DNA from: Eubacterium brachy ATCC 33089
GTDB taxonomy: Bacteria > Bacillota > Clostridia > Peptostreptococcales > Anaerovoracaceae
Direction of reading: 5' to 3'
Length of the DNA stretch: 64,000 nucleotides
NCBI GenBank assembly: GCA_000488855.1
Contig: KI535279.1
Location: forward strand, 41,605-105,604
The notes below the pieces were generated by a model. It was not told the origin of the DNA. It ran no database searches and saw only the letters and a program-made list of their open reading frames with translations. Of this stretch, positions 8,779 to 19,080 are shown piece by piece. The stretch's first letter is position 1, and each line of letters opens with the position of its first letter. The translations under genes and the position numbers were made by a program.

Positions 8779-9500
8779 TGCTATTATTAAATAGCTACAC
8801 ACATGGTAATGAAATGTTGATGAAAGATATATTTCTAAAATCTGTCTTAAATCGCATTGATGATAAAAGTAAAAGAAAAAATGAAGAGGCTTACATCAGA
8901 TATTTGGAAGACAGTATTAAAAAAGCAATCTGTTATGGAAATCAAAGATATTGGAATTATAACTATCATAGAAAAGGTGTGGGTGATAGTCGCGATTGAT
9001 TGGTTGAACTTTAATGACGATGAACAGGCGGATTATCTTAATAGAGATTTAGAATACACAGATAAGGGGATAAATAAAGAGTATCACAACTAAATATCAT
9101 CACTGTGTTAGTAAATTCATTATTTTGCAAAGAAGAGTGGATAATAGATGGAACAATTTTCTTTGATACTTGTAGTATGACAGTTAGATTTTTTGGAATG
9201 CTTAAGGGAGAAAAGCAGAAAGAAAATGAGATTAGAAAATGGAATGACCATTTAACAGATTTTTTAGGTGTAGAAATTAAAAGAGAATTTAGGATTAAGT
9301 ATTCTAAAAACCGAATAGATGATGCCGTATCCTTTATTGCGCATAAAAGCATAATGAGTTGCCAGCATATTGAGCATTATAATTATCAATTAATCCAGCT
9401 TTATTTAAAATTTTGCAGTAATAAGATATTTGTAAATTATCATAATTTTTTATTTCGAGATTTAATACCATTGTATCAAGATATTGTTCTTCAATTTTAA
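8739..9500 (+). pseudogene. Unrecognised coding remnants after the integrase break
   Basis: The frame fused to the integrase remnant reads SSGDASKDDFLLMLLLNS and continues to about 8999 (MLLLNSYTHGNEMLMKDI onwards). A second frame then carries WLNFNDDEQADYLNRDLEYT to 9093, and a third open stretch lies at 9105-9500 (131 aa, ending FRDLIPLYQDIVLQF). Composition and lengths look coding, but no single frame is complete and I recognise no family. The simplest reading is one or two degraded genes brought next to the integrase by a deletion. The 9105-9500 frame could still be an intact small gene. Confidence 0.4.
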
Positions 9501-9762
9501 ATAAAATTTTCCTGCGTTAATCCATGTCTCTTTTCGAATTTAACATTTTCTGTATCACATATAAAATTGTATTATTAATTTAAAAGATACATTTTTTATA
9601 GCAAATTGTTTTCTTTCATGTATTTACACAAGGTTTTAGAGCCTTGTCTCTTGATAATTCTCCAAAATTTTCCTGTATTAGTGGTAGAGTATACCAATCA
9701 GGTGTTCTATTTTTTATAATATCGAATTGAAGAGTAATTCTGAAACTTATATTAAGTAAAAT

Positions 9763-10437
9763 TTATTGATTAGATTCTTTTCTTGCATAGAACAGTTTTA
9801 TTTGTTTCAAATCACTTATTAATTGGTCATATTTATAATAATCACGACAGAGTAAGTGCTTAATAATAGGTGCTAAAGAAAAAAAGAGAGAAAAGATTAA
9901 CAATATCAGAATTATTACTTCTATCGCCATATAAAGCATTTCTGTTTGCGTAGTTGCATTACCAATTTTCTCAGCAACAAATACGATGATAGGAATAATG
10001 GTTGCACCTAATATTTTTATGGGTTTTTTCAATTGTGATAAGTAATCACATTGAACTTGGGAGTGTTTTGCTTCATGAATTAGCATGTCAAGTGCATTTA
10101 AATTATCGATGCTAATATTGTATTCGTTTAAAAGCGCAATCGTCATGTTCATTCGATTTTCAGAATAAGGAATATAGTGTTCTTTAAGCATTGTCTTGAG
10201 GTTATTCTTTCGAGAATCAATTATAAAGAATACTATAATCGGAAGAAAGCTTAATCCGATTGGAATGAATGAAAATAAATTTTTCATAAATATAAGCAAG
10301 ATACCACTAATTATAAGAGCAATAAGAAAGATGATTAAAAAAACTTTTCGGTAGAGGGGTAATTTAGTAAATGGAATAGTGCTCTTGATATCTTTTAAAC
10401 CAATTTTATAGCTGATAAATAAATCACAAAATCTCAT
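9763..10437 (-). CDS. Four-helix membrane protein of unknown function
   Basis: 224 aa with hydrophobic segments at about 33-50 (FLIIFLIALIISGILLIF), 56-72, 146-164 (LGATIIPIIVFVAEKIG) and 170-192 (IEVIILILLIFSLFFSLAP). A soluble loop of ~70 residues lies between the second and third, and the C-terminus is basic. No enzyme motif is visible. It stands alone on the minus strand between the integrase remnants and the type I R-M operon. Such membrane proteins sometimes act in abortive infection, but nothing here proves that. Confidence 0.6.
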   Translation of the reverse strand: MRFCDLFISYKIGLKDIKSTIPFTKLPLYRKVFLIIFLIALIISGILLIFMKNLFSFIPIGLSFLPIIVFFIIDSRKNNLKTMLKEHYIPYSENRMNMTIALLNEYNISIDNLNALDMLIHEAKHSQVQCDYLSQLKKPIKILGATIIPIIVFVAEKIGNATTQTEMLYMAIEVIILILLIFSLFFSLAPIIKHLLCRDYYKYDQLISDLKQIKLFYARKESNQ

Positions 10438-10696
10438 ATGTTACCTCACTTTTATTCGCATTATATTGTTGTATCTATAAATATTAAAGCTACAATAAAT
10501 TATCTTCTTTCAAGTATTAAATTCTCTTTTTCAGAGTTTCATCTCTTGAAAGCACTTCAAGTTATTTTAGAGCTAGTCTCCAAGTTAAACGGATTACCAG
10601 ACAACTCTTAACTATATTTCCAAGCGCTGTAGCTTATGATATAATATATGACATAAGAATGCAATATGAAATTATAAGAATAAGGAGAAGATTGAT

Positions 10697-10912
10697 ATGG
10701 AACTTTCTGAAATTATTAAGACCATTCGTTCAGAATTAAATTTATCTCAAGAAGGATTAGCCAGAGAATTACATGTCGGCTTCAGTTCTGTGAATCGGTG
10801 GGAGAATAATAAATCAAAACCTAATCAAATAGCAAGATATGCCTTGATAGAGCTTTGTAAAAAGAAAAATTTGGATCAGGATTTGATTTTATTATTGGAA
10901 GATATGAATTAA
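10697..10912 (+). CDS. Small XRE-type HTH regulator preceding the type I R-M operon
   Basis: 71-aa single-domain HTH protein (SEIIKTIRSELNLSQEGLAR, then FSSVNRWENNKSKPNQIAR). It ends 11 bp before hsdR on the same strand, so it is likely the operon's first gene and its controller, comparable to C proteins and antitoxin-like regulators that delay restriction until methylation is established. A TATAAT at 10640-10645 upstream is a plausible -10. The start follows AAGGAG at a normal distance. Confidence 0.75.
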   Translation: MELSEIIKTIRSELNLSQEGLARELHVGFSSVNRWENNKSKPNQIARYALIELCKKKNLDQDLILLLEDMN

Positions 10913-10923
10913 GTTAGATAAGG

Positions 10924-13900
10924 ATGATGAGTATGAAGAACGAACAGCAAATCGAGAATGAATTTATCAAAAAATTGATAGATTTAAAATATGTTTATCG
11001 TGAAGATATTACAGATAAATTTTCATTAGAAGAAAATTTCAGAAAGCATTTTGAAAGATTGAACCGTGTAAAATTAAGTGATTCTGAATTTATAAGATTT
11101 CGTGATAGTATAATAAATCCAGATGTTTTTGAGAATGCAAAAAAGCTCAGAGAAATAAATACTTTTAAAAGAGATGATGATACGCCTTTGCAATATACTC
11201 TTGTGAATCTCAAAAACTGGTGCAAAAACGAATTTGAAGTAATCAACCAGCTGCGTATTAACACAGAAAATAGTAACCATCGCTATGATGTTATCTTGCT
11301 TATTAATGGTATCCCGGTAGTTCAGATTGAATTAAAAACTTTACAAATCACCCCTAAAAAAGCGATGGAACAAATAGTGAATTATAAAAATGATCCGGGA
11401 AATGGATATACAAATTCTCTACTTTGTTTTATTCAGCTTTTTATTGTTAGTAATGAAACTAATACCTATTATTTTGCCAATAATCGCAAGGAGCATTTTT
11501 CATTTAATGCAGATGAGAGATTCTTACCTATTTATGAATTTGCAGATCAGAAGAACAACAAAATAACCAATCTACATAAATTTGCGAATTGTTTTTTGCC
11601 TAAGTGTACTATTGGAGAACTTATCAGTAGATATATGGTTCTTGTAGCAAGTGAGCAAAAATTATTGATTATGCGACCATATCAGATTTATGCTGTGAAA
11701 GCCATTGTGGATTGTATTGAGCAAAATCGAGGTAATGGATATATTTGGCATACTACCGGTAGCGGCAAAACTCTTACATCATTTAAGACATCAACACTTT
11801 TGAAAGATAATCCAGATATTGAAAAGTGCTTGTTTGTTGTGGATAGAAAAGATTTGGATAGACAGACTCGTATAGAATTTAATAAGTTTCAAGAAGGATG
11901 TGTGGAAGAAAATACAAATACAGAAAGTTTAGTTAAGCGTCTCACATCTGATGATTATAAGGATAAAGTGATAGTTACTACCATTCAAAAACTTGGACTT
12001 GCACTTGATGACGATAGTAAGCGTAATCAAGAAAAAAGAAAAAGAGGCGAATTAACTTTTAAAGAAAGGCTATTAAAGCTTCAAGATAAGCGTATGGCGA
12101 TTATTTTTGATGAATGTCATCGTTCACAATTTGGAGATAATCATGAAGCAATAAAGACTTTCTTTCCTAAGGCACAATTGTTTGGTTTTACAGGTACACC
12201 AATTTTTGAAGAAAATTCAAATTATAAACAATTTGATGGGACAATTGGTTCTTATAAAACAACAAAAGATGTCTTTGAAAAAGAACTTCATTCTTACACC
12301 ATCACAAATGCGATTGATGATGGCAACGTTTTACGTTTTCACATTGATTATTTTAAGCCGGATGATACTCATATTGCAGCAAAAGCAGATACAAAAGTAA
12401 GCAAAAAGAAAATTGTGGAGGCTATTTTATCTAAGCATGATGCGGCAACATATAGTAGACGGTATAATGCCATTTTTGCAACGGCAAGTATCAATGAAGC
12501 AATAGAGTACTATGGTTTATTTAATAAGGTACAGAAAGAATACTTAGATTTAGATGAAGGTTTTATTCCATTGAATATTTCTTGCGTTTTTTCGCCTCCG
12601 GCTGAAGGCAATAAAGATGTGAAACAACTGCAAGAGGATCTTGTGCAAGAAAAAGAAGATAATAAACAAGAGCCAGACAAGAAAAAAGAAGCTTTAAGGA
12701 GAATCATTGATGAATATAATTCAAAATACAAAACGAATCATACTATCAACGACTTTGATTTGTATTATCAAGATGTACAAAAACGGATAAAAGACCAACA
12801 ATATCCAAATGCAGATTATCCACATGAAAACAAAATAGATATTGTTATTGTTGTAGATATGCTTTTGACAGGCTTTGATTCTAAATATTTAAATACTTTG
12901 TATGTAGATAAAAACTTGAAGCAACATGGATTGATTCAAGCCTTTTCAAGAACTAATCGTGTGCTTAATACCACTAAACCTTATGGCAATATTATTGATT
13001 TTAGAGGACATGAAGATGAAGTTGATGCAGCGATTAGACTGTTTTCAGGAAAAGAGAATAGTGCAAAAGTCAAAGAAATTTGGCTTGTGGATCCAGCTCC
13101 TACTATGATTAAAAAGTTGGGGAAAGCAGTAGATGCACTTGAGCAGTTTATGAAGGCACAAGGACTTGAGTGCAAGCCTGAAGCAGTAAGTAATCTTAAA
13201 GGTGATAGGGCTCGTGTCATGTTTATTGATAAATTTAAACAAATACAGAGGCTCAAAACCCAACTTGATCAATACACAGATATAAAAGAGGAGCAAGTAG
13301 CTACTATTGAGGCTTTATTACCGGAAGATACAGTTCGAGCATTTAGAGGAGCATATTTAGATGTTGCCGGAAGGTTAAAAGATGAACAGGAAAAAGATAT
13401 TTATAATGTATCTCCAGAAGTAGAGCAATTGGACTTTGAATTTGTGTTATTTGCTTCAGCGGTTATTGATTATGATTATATTATGGCACTTATTTCTCAA
13501 TATACTCAATCTAATGTGCCAAAGAAAGAAAAAATGACGAAAAAAGAACTGATTGATTTGATTGCTTCTACTTCTAACCTTATGGATGAGCGGGAAGATA
13601 TTGAAGAGTATATAGAAGAACTTGATAGATTTATTAAGTCTTCAGAAGAGAATAAAGGCTTAAGTGAAAAGGAAGTAATGGAGGGATACCAGAAATTTAA
13701 ATCTGAAAAATCTTCTAAGAAGCTGATTTCCATATCTGAAAAGTATGGGATTGAGCCTGGTTCTTTAGAGGCTTTTGTTAATGGAATTATGGAAAGAATG
13801 ATTTTTGATGGAGAAAAATTGATTGATTTACTTGAACCTCTGAATCTTAGTTGGAGAGAACGAACACAAAAAGAATTGGAGCTTATGGATGAATTAGTCC

Positions 13901-13959
13901 CGTTATTAAAGAAAATGGCAGATGGACGAGAGATTGTGGGGTTAAAAGCGTATGAGTAA
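10924..13959 (+). CDS. hsdR: Type I restriction endonuclease subunit R
   Basis: 1011-aa motor and nuclease subunit that translocates unmethylated DNA and cuts it at a distance. The N-terminal nuclease shows the PD-ExK pattern NHRYDVILLINGIPVVQIELK. The helicase has Walker A HTTGSGKT (about 275-282), DECHRSQFG (about 394), FTGTPIF, and a C-terminal motif VI QAFSRTNRVLN. The C-terminal third binds the HsdM2S core. It starts at ATG 10924, with in-frame ATGs at 10927 and 10933 also possible. Its stop overlaps the hsdS start by 8 nt. Operon order: regulator, hsdR, hsdS, anticodon nuclease, hsdM. Confidence 0.95.
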   Translation: MMSMKNEQQIENEFIKKLIDLKYVYREDITDKFSLEENFRKHFERLNRVKLSDSEFIRFRDSIINPDVFENAKKLREINTFKRDDDTPLQYTLVNLKNWCKNEFEVINQLRINTENSNHRYDVILLINGIPVVQIELKTLQITPKKAMEQIVNYKNDPGNGYTNSLLCFIQLFIVSNETNTYYFANNRKEHFSFNADERFLPIYEFADQKNNKITNLHKFANCFLPKCTIGELISRYMVLVASEQKLLIMRPYQIYAVKAIVDCIEQNRGNGYIWHTTGSGKTLTSFKTSTLLKDNPDIEKCLFVVDRKDLDRQTRIEFNKFQEGCVEENTNTESLVKRLTSDDYKDKVIVTTIQKLGLALDDDSKRNQEKRKRGELTFKERLLKLQDKRMAIIFDECHRSQFGDNHEAIKTFFPKAQLFGFTGTPIFEENSNYKQFDGTIGSYKTTKDVFEKELHSYTITNAIDDGNVLRFHIDYFKPDDTHIAAKADTKVSKKKIVEAILSKHDAATYSRRYNAIFATASINEAIEYYGLFNKVQKEYLDLDEGFIPLNISCVFSPPAEGNKDVKQLQEDLVQEKEDNKQEPDKKKEALRRIIDEYNSKYKTNHTINDFDLYYQDVQKRIKDQQYPNADYPHENKIDIVIVVDMLLTGFDSKYLNTLYVDKNLKQHGLIQAFSRTNRVLNTTKPYGNIIDFRGHEDEVDAAIRLFSGKENSAKVKEIWLVDPAPTMIKKLGKAVDALEQFMKAQGLECKPEAVSNLKGDRARVMFIDKFKQIQRLKTQLDQYTDIKEEQVATIEALLPEDTVRAFRGAYLDVAGRLKDEQEKDIYNVSPEVEQLDFEFVLFASAVIDYDYIMALISQYTQSNVPKKEKMTKKELIDLIASTSNLMDEREDIEEYIEELDRFIKSSEENKGLSEKEVMEGYQKFKSEKSSKKLISISEKYGIEPGSLEAFVNGIMERMIFDGEKLIDLLEPLNLSWRERTQKELELMDELVPLLKKMADGREIVGLKAYE

Positions 13960-15106
13960 AAACATTAAATGTGCAATTCCTAAATGGAGATTTTCAGAGT
14001 TTAGAGATAGTGGTGAGTGGGAAGAAAAAGAATTGAATGAAAGCTTGGATTATTTGCAACCAACACAATATCTAGTTCAAAGTGAAAACTATAGTGATAA
14101 TTATGAAACACCTGTTTTAACTGCTGGAAAATCTTTTGTTTTAGGGTATACGAATGAAAAAGATGGAATTTTTAATAATAAATTACCTGTAATTATTTTT
14201 GATGATTTTACTACTGATTCTAAATTCGTTGATTTTCCATTTAAAGTAAAATCATCAGCAATAAAAATATTGTTAGCTAAATATAATTATAATATTAAAT
14301 TTATATTTGAAATAATGCAAATGGTAAATTATGAGGTTTTTGTCCATAAGAGACATTGGATTTCAATATTTTCGAAACTTAAAGTTCTAATCCCAAAACT
14401 ACCAGAACAACAAAAGATTGCAGACTGTTTATCTTCTATTGATGACCTTATTTCTGCCGAAGAAAAGAAAGCATTATTGCTAAATAACTACAAAAAAGGC
14501 TGGATGCAAAAGCTATTCCCAGCAGAAGGGAAGACAGTTCCTGAATGGAGATTCCCGGAGTTTAGAGATAGTGGAGACTGGGAAGAAAATATAATGGATG
14601 ATATTGTGATATGTAATAATTCTACAATCTCATTAAATAAGCTAGAATTAAAACAAAGCGGATATCCTGTATATGGAGCAGATGGAGTAGTTGGGCATAT
14701 TGACAATTTTCAACAAAGTGAAAAGTATATTTCTGTGGTTAAAGATGGTTCGGGAGTAGGAAGATTAAATTTAAATACAAGTCATTCATCTGTTCTTGGA
14801 ACATTATCTTGTATAAAGTCAAAAAATAAAACTAAATATCTTTTAGAGTGGATTTATTATTATCTTAATTCGATTGATTTTTCTGTTTATGTAAAAGGAA
14901 GTGGAATACCGCATATTTATTATTCTGACTATAAAAATAGAATTGTAAGTGTTCCAAATCTACCAGAGCAACAAAAAATTGCTGATTTTTTATCTGGGAT
15001 AGATGAGTTGATAAGTAGACAAAAAGATAAAATAGAGGAATTAAAACAACACAAAAAAGCACTGATGCAGGGATTATTTCCTGTCATTGAGGAGGTTTGG
15101 AAATGA
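13952..15106 (+). CDS. hsdS: Type I restriction specificity subunit S
   Basis: 384-aa subunit that reads the bipartite DNA target for both methylation and restriction. Two target-recognition domains are obvious from an internal repeat: PKWRFSEFRDSGEWEEKE near the N-terminus and PEWRFPEFRDSGDWEEN near residue 195, each ending in the conserved helix start LPEQQKIADCLSSIDDLIS or LPEQQKIADFLSGIDELIS. The repeats are nearly identical while the domains between them differ, as expected where domain shuffling changes specificity. The stop overlaps the next gene's ATG (ATGA). Confidence 0.94.
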   Translation: MSKNIKCAIPKWRFSEFRDSGEWEEKELNESLDYLQPTQYLVQSENYSDNYETPVLTAGKSFVLGYTNEKDGIFNNKLPVIIFDDFTTDSKFVDFPFKVKSSAIKILLAKYNYNIKFIFEIMQMVNYEVFVHKRHWISIFSKLKVLIPKLPEQQKIADCLSSIDDLISAEEKKALLLNNYKKGWMQKLFPAEGKTVPEWRFPEFRDSGDWEENIMDDIVICNNSTISLNKLELKQSGYPVYGADGVVGHIDNFQQSEKYISVVKDGSGVGRLNLNTSHSSVLGTLSCIKSKNKTKYLLEWIYYYLNSIDFSVYVKGSGIPHIYYSDYKNRIVSVPNLPEQQKIADFLSGIDELISRQKDKIEELKQHKKALMQGLFPVIEEVWK

Positions 15107-16419
15107 GTTTGAATATCCCAAAAAGCTTCACAAAAGAAGAGTTTCAAAAACTAACAAACAAAACCTTAGGTAATAAACCTCAGTATAATAATCCATTCCA
15201 ACAATATAAAAAAATAATTACGGATAATTATAAAAAAGATAGAGGTTCTGGAAATTATATTTTGAAAGAAGGAATATCTAATGAAGCACTTGCAAATATA
15301 GATTTTATTTTTAAAAGAATTGGATATAAAGAATTTAATTCAATTAGAGAAATTGCTGAATATTTTAAAAGATTATTGAATGAGAAAAAATACATTGTTT
15401 TATTTGCTTATAATGGAACAGGTAAAACACGACTTTCTGGTGAATTCAAGTCTTTAGGACAGCAATTGAATGAAGAAACTGGAGAAAAAACAGCAGATAC
15501 ACTCTATTACAATGCTTTTACAGAAGATTTGTTTTATTGGGATAATGATTTGGATAATGATACAGAGCGTGTGTTAAAGTTCAATAAGAGTTCTCGTTTT
15601 TTCAATGGATTAAAAGATCTTGATATGGATAACAGGATTCGCCCTCTTCTTCAGCGATATGCTGACTTTGATTTTAGTATAAATTATGATGATGCATCTA
15701 TAAATTTTTATAGAGAAAAATCTATGCAAAGAATAGACAACATTAAGGTGTCTCGGGGCGAAGAGAACATCTTTATTTGGTGCTTTTTCTTGGCTATTGT
15801 CCAATTGGTAATAGACAAAGCGGAGGCATATGAGTGGGTAAAATATATTTATGTAGATGATCCGATATCTTCTTTGGATGATAACAATGTAATTGCCGTA
15901 GCTAGTCATTTGGCGGCACTTATGAAAGGAGAAGGTGTAAAAGTTATCGTATCATCACATCACACATTGTTTTTTAATGTTTTGTGTAATGAAATTAGCA
16001 GAGCTGAGCAGTTATTTTTGCAAAGAAGCAAAGACAACGCTACGTATATTTTAAAAGATACTACCAAAACGCCGTTTTTTCATCATGTTGCATTATTGAA
16101 AGAATTAAAAAAAGCGTCCGATACCGGTATATTATACACTTATCATTTCAATATATTGAGAAACATATTAGAAAAAACAGCATCATTTCATGGTTACCCT
16201 CATTTTTCTTCATGTATTAGAAAAGGTGATGCGGAAAATGAGCCAGTATATACAAGGATAGTCAACCTTTTGAGTCATGGAAATTATTCTTTATTTGATC
16301 CTAAAGAAATGGTAGAGGAAAATAAAGAATATTTTAGAAACATCCTTAATAACTTTTTGGAAGACTATAATTTTAATCAGAGAATATTTGAGGAAACTCA
16401 AAATCAGGAGGAAGAGTAA
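15103..16419 (+). CDS. PrrC-like anticodon nuclease embedded in the type I R-M operon
   Basis: 438-aa ABC-type ATPase with a C-terminal HEPN-like nuclease. Walker A is NGTGKT (104-109), the signature is SRGE (217-220), Walker B is YIYVDDPISSLDD (248-260) and the H-loop is VSSHH. The C-terminal region has R353 and E357 in LRNILE and H392 in LLSHGNYSLFD. This spacing (R+4=E, R+39=H) closely mirrors the known catalytic triad R320, E324, H356 of E. coli PrrC, a tRNA-Lys anticodon nuclease kept silent by its host type I enzyme and freed when a phage inhibits restriction. Its position between hsdS and hsdM matches that biology. The ATG at 15103 follows GGAGG at 15091-15095. The alternative is a plain Rlo-type ATPase; the triad favours nuclease. 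Confidence 0.72.
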   Translation: MSLNIPKSFTKEEFQKLTNKTLGNKPQYNNPFQQYKKIITDNYKKDRGSGNYILKEGISNEALANIDFIFKRIGYKEFNSIREIAEYFKRLLNEKKYIVLFAYNGTGKTRLSGEFKSLGQQLNEETGEKTADTLYYNAFTEDLFYWDNDLDNDTERVLKFNKSSRFFNGLKDLDMDNRIRPLLQRYADFDFSINYDDASINFYREKSMQRIDNIKVSRGEENIFIWCFFLAIVQLVIDKAEAYEWVKYIYVDDPISSLDDNNVIAVASHLAALMKGEGVKVIVSSHHTLFFNVLCNEISRAEQLFLQRSKDNATYILKDTTKTPFFHHVALLKELKKASDTGILYTYHFNILRNILEKTASFHGYPHFSSCIRKGDAENEPVYTRIVNLLSHGNYSLFDPKEMVEENKEYFRNILNNFLEDYNFNQRIFEETQNQEEE

Positions 16420-18227
16420 TGAATGATACACAACAAAAGCAGTTAGGAGCAGCCCTTTGGGGAATCGCCGATAAGCTTCGGGGAACTATGAATGCGGATG
16501 ATTTTCGTGATTATATGTTATCCTTCCTTTTTTTAAGATATCTTTCAGACAATTATGAAACTGCGGCAAATAAGGAGCTTGGCAAAGACTATACAGATTG
16601 TGAGAAAGAAATTGAAAATATAAAAAATAGTGGAAATATAGATAAGGTTATATCTGAGTTAAAGTTAAAGATAACGAATTATTTTAATATGCTGCCTGTG
16701 AGTAAGCTGTCCGTAAAGGAAAGTGAGATAAATAATGAGATTATCCAAAGAGCAAGACAAACTCTTGTTGATGAATATACCAGTTTACTTGAAAGTAAGA
16801 AGCTAACTCCTTTGAGTTTATGGTATATCAATAATTTGGATCAAGTATCCTTTTTTGAAAAGCAGATGCGCAAAAAGGTTCATTTTGTCATTAAGCCACA
16901 GTACTTATGGAGTAATATTTATGAGTTATCTCGAACACAAAATAATCAACTTTTGAAGACTTTGCAAGCCGGTTTTAAATTTATTGAAAATCAATCGTTT
17001 GATAGCACATTTCATGGACTATTTTCAGAGGTAAACCTTGATTCGGATAAATTGGGTAAAAATTATCAATTACGTAATGAAATGCTTTGCTCTATAATAA
17101 CGGAAATTGCTGAAAAACTTGCTGAGTTCACAAATGAAGTGGATTTGTTAGGCAACGCTTATGAGTATTTGATAGGGCAATTTGCAGCTGGTTCCGGTAA
17201 AAAAGCTGGAGAATTTTATACCCCACAGCAGATTTCTGATATCCTATCTAGAATTGTTATATTGGATAGCCAAAAACCGGAATTAGGAAAAAGAAAATTT
17301 ATTAATAATTTGTTGGATTTCGCATGTGGTTCCGGTTCATTACTTATCAATGTAAAGAAACATCTTGAACCGAATAGTATAAGCCAAATATATGGACAAG
17401 AGAAAAATATAACAACATATAACCTTGCACGAATGAATATGCTATTACATGGGTTTAAGGATTCGGAGTTTCAAATTTTTCATGGTGATTCTCTAATTAA
17501 TGATTGGTCGTTGCTGAATGAAATGAATCCAGCTAAAAAGTTGGAGTGTGATGCGATAGTAGCAAATCCTCCTTTTAGCTATCGATGGGAACCGGACGAT
17601 ACACTTGCTGAAGATTTTCGTTTTAAAAGTTATGGACTTGCGCCAAAGTCGGCAGCTGATTTTGCATTCTTATTACATGGGTTTCATTTTTTGAGTAAAA
17701 ATGGAACAATGGCGATTATCCTACCTCATGGAGTATTGTTTAGAGGGGGTGCAGAGGAGAAGATAAGGACAAAACTTTTGAAAGATAATAATATTGATGC
17801 GGTAATTGGATTGCCGGCTAATTTATTCTTTTCGACAGGAATACCGGTTTGCATTCTTGTATTGAAAAAATGTAAGTATCATGACGATGTGCTGTTTATT
17901 AATGCGAGTGAATGTTATGAAAAAGGAAAACGACAAAATAAACTTGATGCAGAGAATTCTACAATAAATGCGGATAGAATAATAGAAACATATCAGTTCC
18001 GTAAAGAAGATGATAAAAAATATTCTCGTCGTGTATCTATGAAAGAGATTGAAAAGAATGGATATAACTTAAATATTTCTCGATATGTAAATACAGCGCC
18101 TGAAGAAGAAATAATTGACATTGAAGAAGTTGCAAAAGAATTGAGGAGAATAGAGAATGAGATCAGAGAGAAAAAAGATGCTCATAATGTATTTTTGAAA
18201 GAGCTTGGTCTTGAACTACTACCATAG
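16419..18227 (+). CDS. hsdM: Type I restriction-modification methyltransferase subunit M
   Basis: 602-aa N6-adenine methyltransferase that, with HsdS, protects the bipartite target and forms the core of the restriction complex. It has the N-terminal helical domain (QLGAALWGIADKLRGTM), the AdoMet-binding motif LDFACGSGSLL (about 299) and the catalytic NPPF motif (about 383). A C-terminal coiled segment (IDIEEVAKELRRIENEIREK) packs against HsdS. Its ATG shares a base with the stop of the anticodon-nuclease gene. It is the last gene of the operon. Confidence 0.95.
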   Translation: MNDTQQKQLGAALWGIADKLRGTMNADDFRDYMLSFLFLRYLSDNYETAANKELGKDYTDCEKEIENIKNSGNIDKVISELKLKITNYFNMLPVSKLSVKESEINNEIIQRARQTLVDEYTSLLESKKLTPLSLWYINNLDQVSFFEKQMRKKVHFVIKPQYLWSNIYELSRTQNNQLLKTLQAGFKFIENQSFDSTFHGLFSEVNLDSDKLGKNYQLRNEMLCSIITEIAEKLAEFTNEVDLLGNAYEYLIGQFAAGSGKKAGEFYTPQQISDILSRIVILDSQKPELGKRKFINNLLDFACGSGSLLINVKKHLEPNSISQIYGQEKNITTYNLARMNMLLHGFKDSEFQIFHGDSLINDWSLLNEMNPAKKLECDAIVANPPFSYRWEPDDTLAEDFRFKSYGLAPKSAADFAFLLHGFHFLSKNGTMAIILPHGVLFRGGAEEKIRTKLLKDNNIDAVIGLPANLFFSTGIPVCILVLKKCKYHDDVLFINASECYEKGKRQNKLDAENSTINADRIIETYQFRKEDDKKYSRRVSMKEIEKNGYNLNISRYVNTAPEEEIIDIEEVAKELRRIENEIREKKDAHNVFLKELGLELLP

Positions 18228-18627
18228 GATTTATGTTTATAACAAGGATAAAGATACAAAGATGCATGTTATATGCCAAACTTAAAAGCAAAATAATATG
18301 AGCAATTTGAAGATATTAAGTACGTTAGAAAAGATGGAAGTGAGTATTGAGTACAAGAGAGCTTACTGAAGTACTTGATTATTCTCAGTGGAGAAATTTG
18401 CAAAAGGTGATTGGTAGAGCAATGATTCTTGTGAGAACAGTGGACATGAAGTAACATACGATTCTGCTGAAGTCAGCAAAATCGTCGAAGTAGGAGCAAT
18501 ACTAATTCTCTCCAGGACGGCAAAGTAGCAAAATTGCTTAAACCCCTTCCATCGTTTTGGCGAGAGCCTTTTGCGAAAATAATGATTAGTAAGTCGGAAT
18601 TTTATATACAAGTAGGGAATGATTTTA
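18228..18627. other. Intergenic region after hsdM with a repeated hairpin sequence
   Basis: No gene that I can support. 18546-18581 (starting CTTCCATCGTTTTGG) recurs at 19878-19913 with 31 of 36 positions alike. In the second copy it is a terminator, while here the left arm has decayed. This suggests duplication or recombination between gene cassettes. Confidence 0.4.
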
Positions 18628-19044
18628 ATGAGTGAAAATGTTATAATTGATTTGAAACAATCTTTGATTGAACTAATTGAATATCTACGCAATGAAAATA
18701 TTATTGGCAGTGTGAGAATAGGTGATTTAGATAGTCAGACATTTAATGATCTTGTGATTTTATTAAGGGATATACTCAAAGAAAAATACCCGAAAACAAA
18801 GCTAAAACGGACTATGAAAAGCATTCATTACGCAAATGGTTTTGAAGATTTATCCCTAAAACAAAGTGCTTTTTTACTTGATGAGATTGAACAGTACCTC
18901 AGTGTCAATAAGTTTCTTGATCACGATAAATCGGTTGAATACTTCAACAATAGCATTACAGTTGACGGATTTGAAGTAAAACCGGAAAATTTAGTTTTAG
19001 CTATGATACAGAGCTTACTTCGTTGCGAGAAGCAATTTAGTTGA
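18628..19044 (+). CDS. Uncharacterised small protein, possible immunity gene
   Basis: 138-aa soluble, mixed-charge protein (for example LIELIEYLRNENIIGSVRIG and SIHYANGFEDLSLKQSAFLL). I do not recognise a family. No signal peptide, membrane segment or catalytic motif is visible. Start choice is between ATG 18619 and ATG 18628; the second is used because AGGGAATG lies at a better distance. It sits 36 bp upstream of a DUF4274 gene on the same strand. Similar-sized single-domain proteins in such arrays are often toxin immunity proteins, which is inference only. Confidence 0.55.
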   Translation: MSENVIIDLKQSLIELIEYLRNENIIGSVRIGDLDSQTFNDLVILLRDILKEKYPKTKLKRTMKSIHYANGFEDLSLKQSAFLLDEIEQYLSVNKFLDHDKSVEYFNNSITVDGFEVKPENLVLAMIQSLLRCEKQFS

Positions 19045-19080
19045 TGTATGGACAAATTACAATTTAAGGAGGAGATTATT

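Noticed and set aside
18269..18692. Minus-strand frames after hsdM
   Set aside because: They lack ribosome-binding sites, have low-complexity translation, and overlap a better plus-strand gene.
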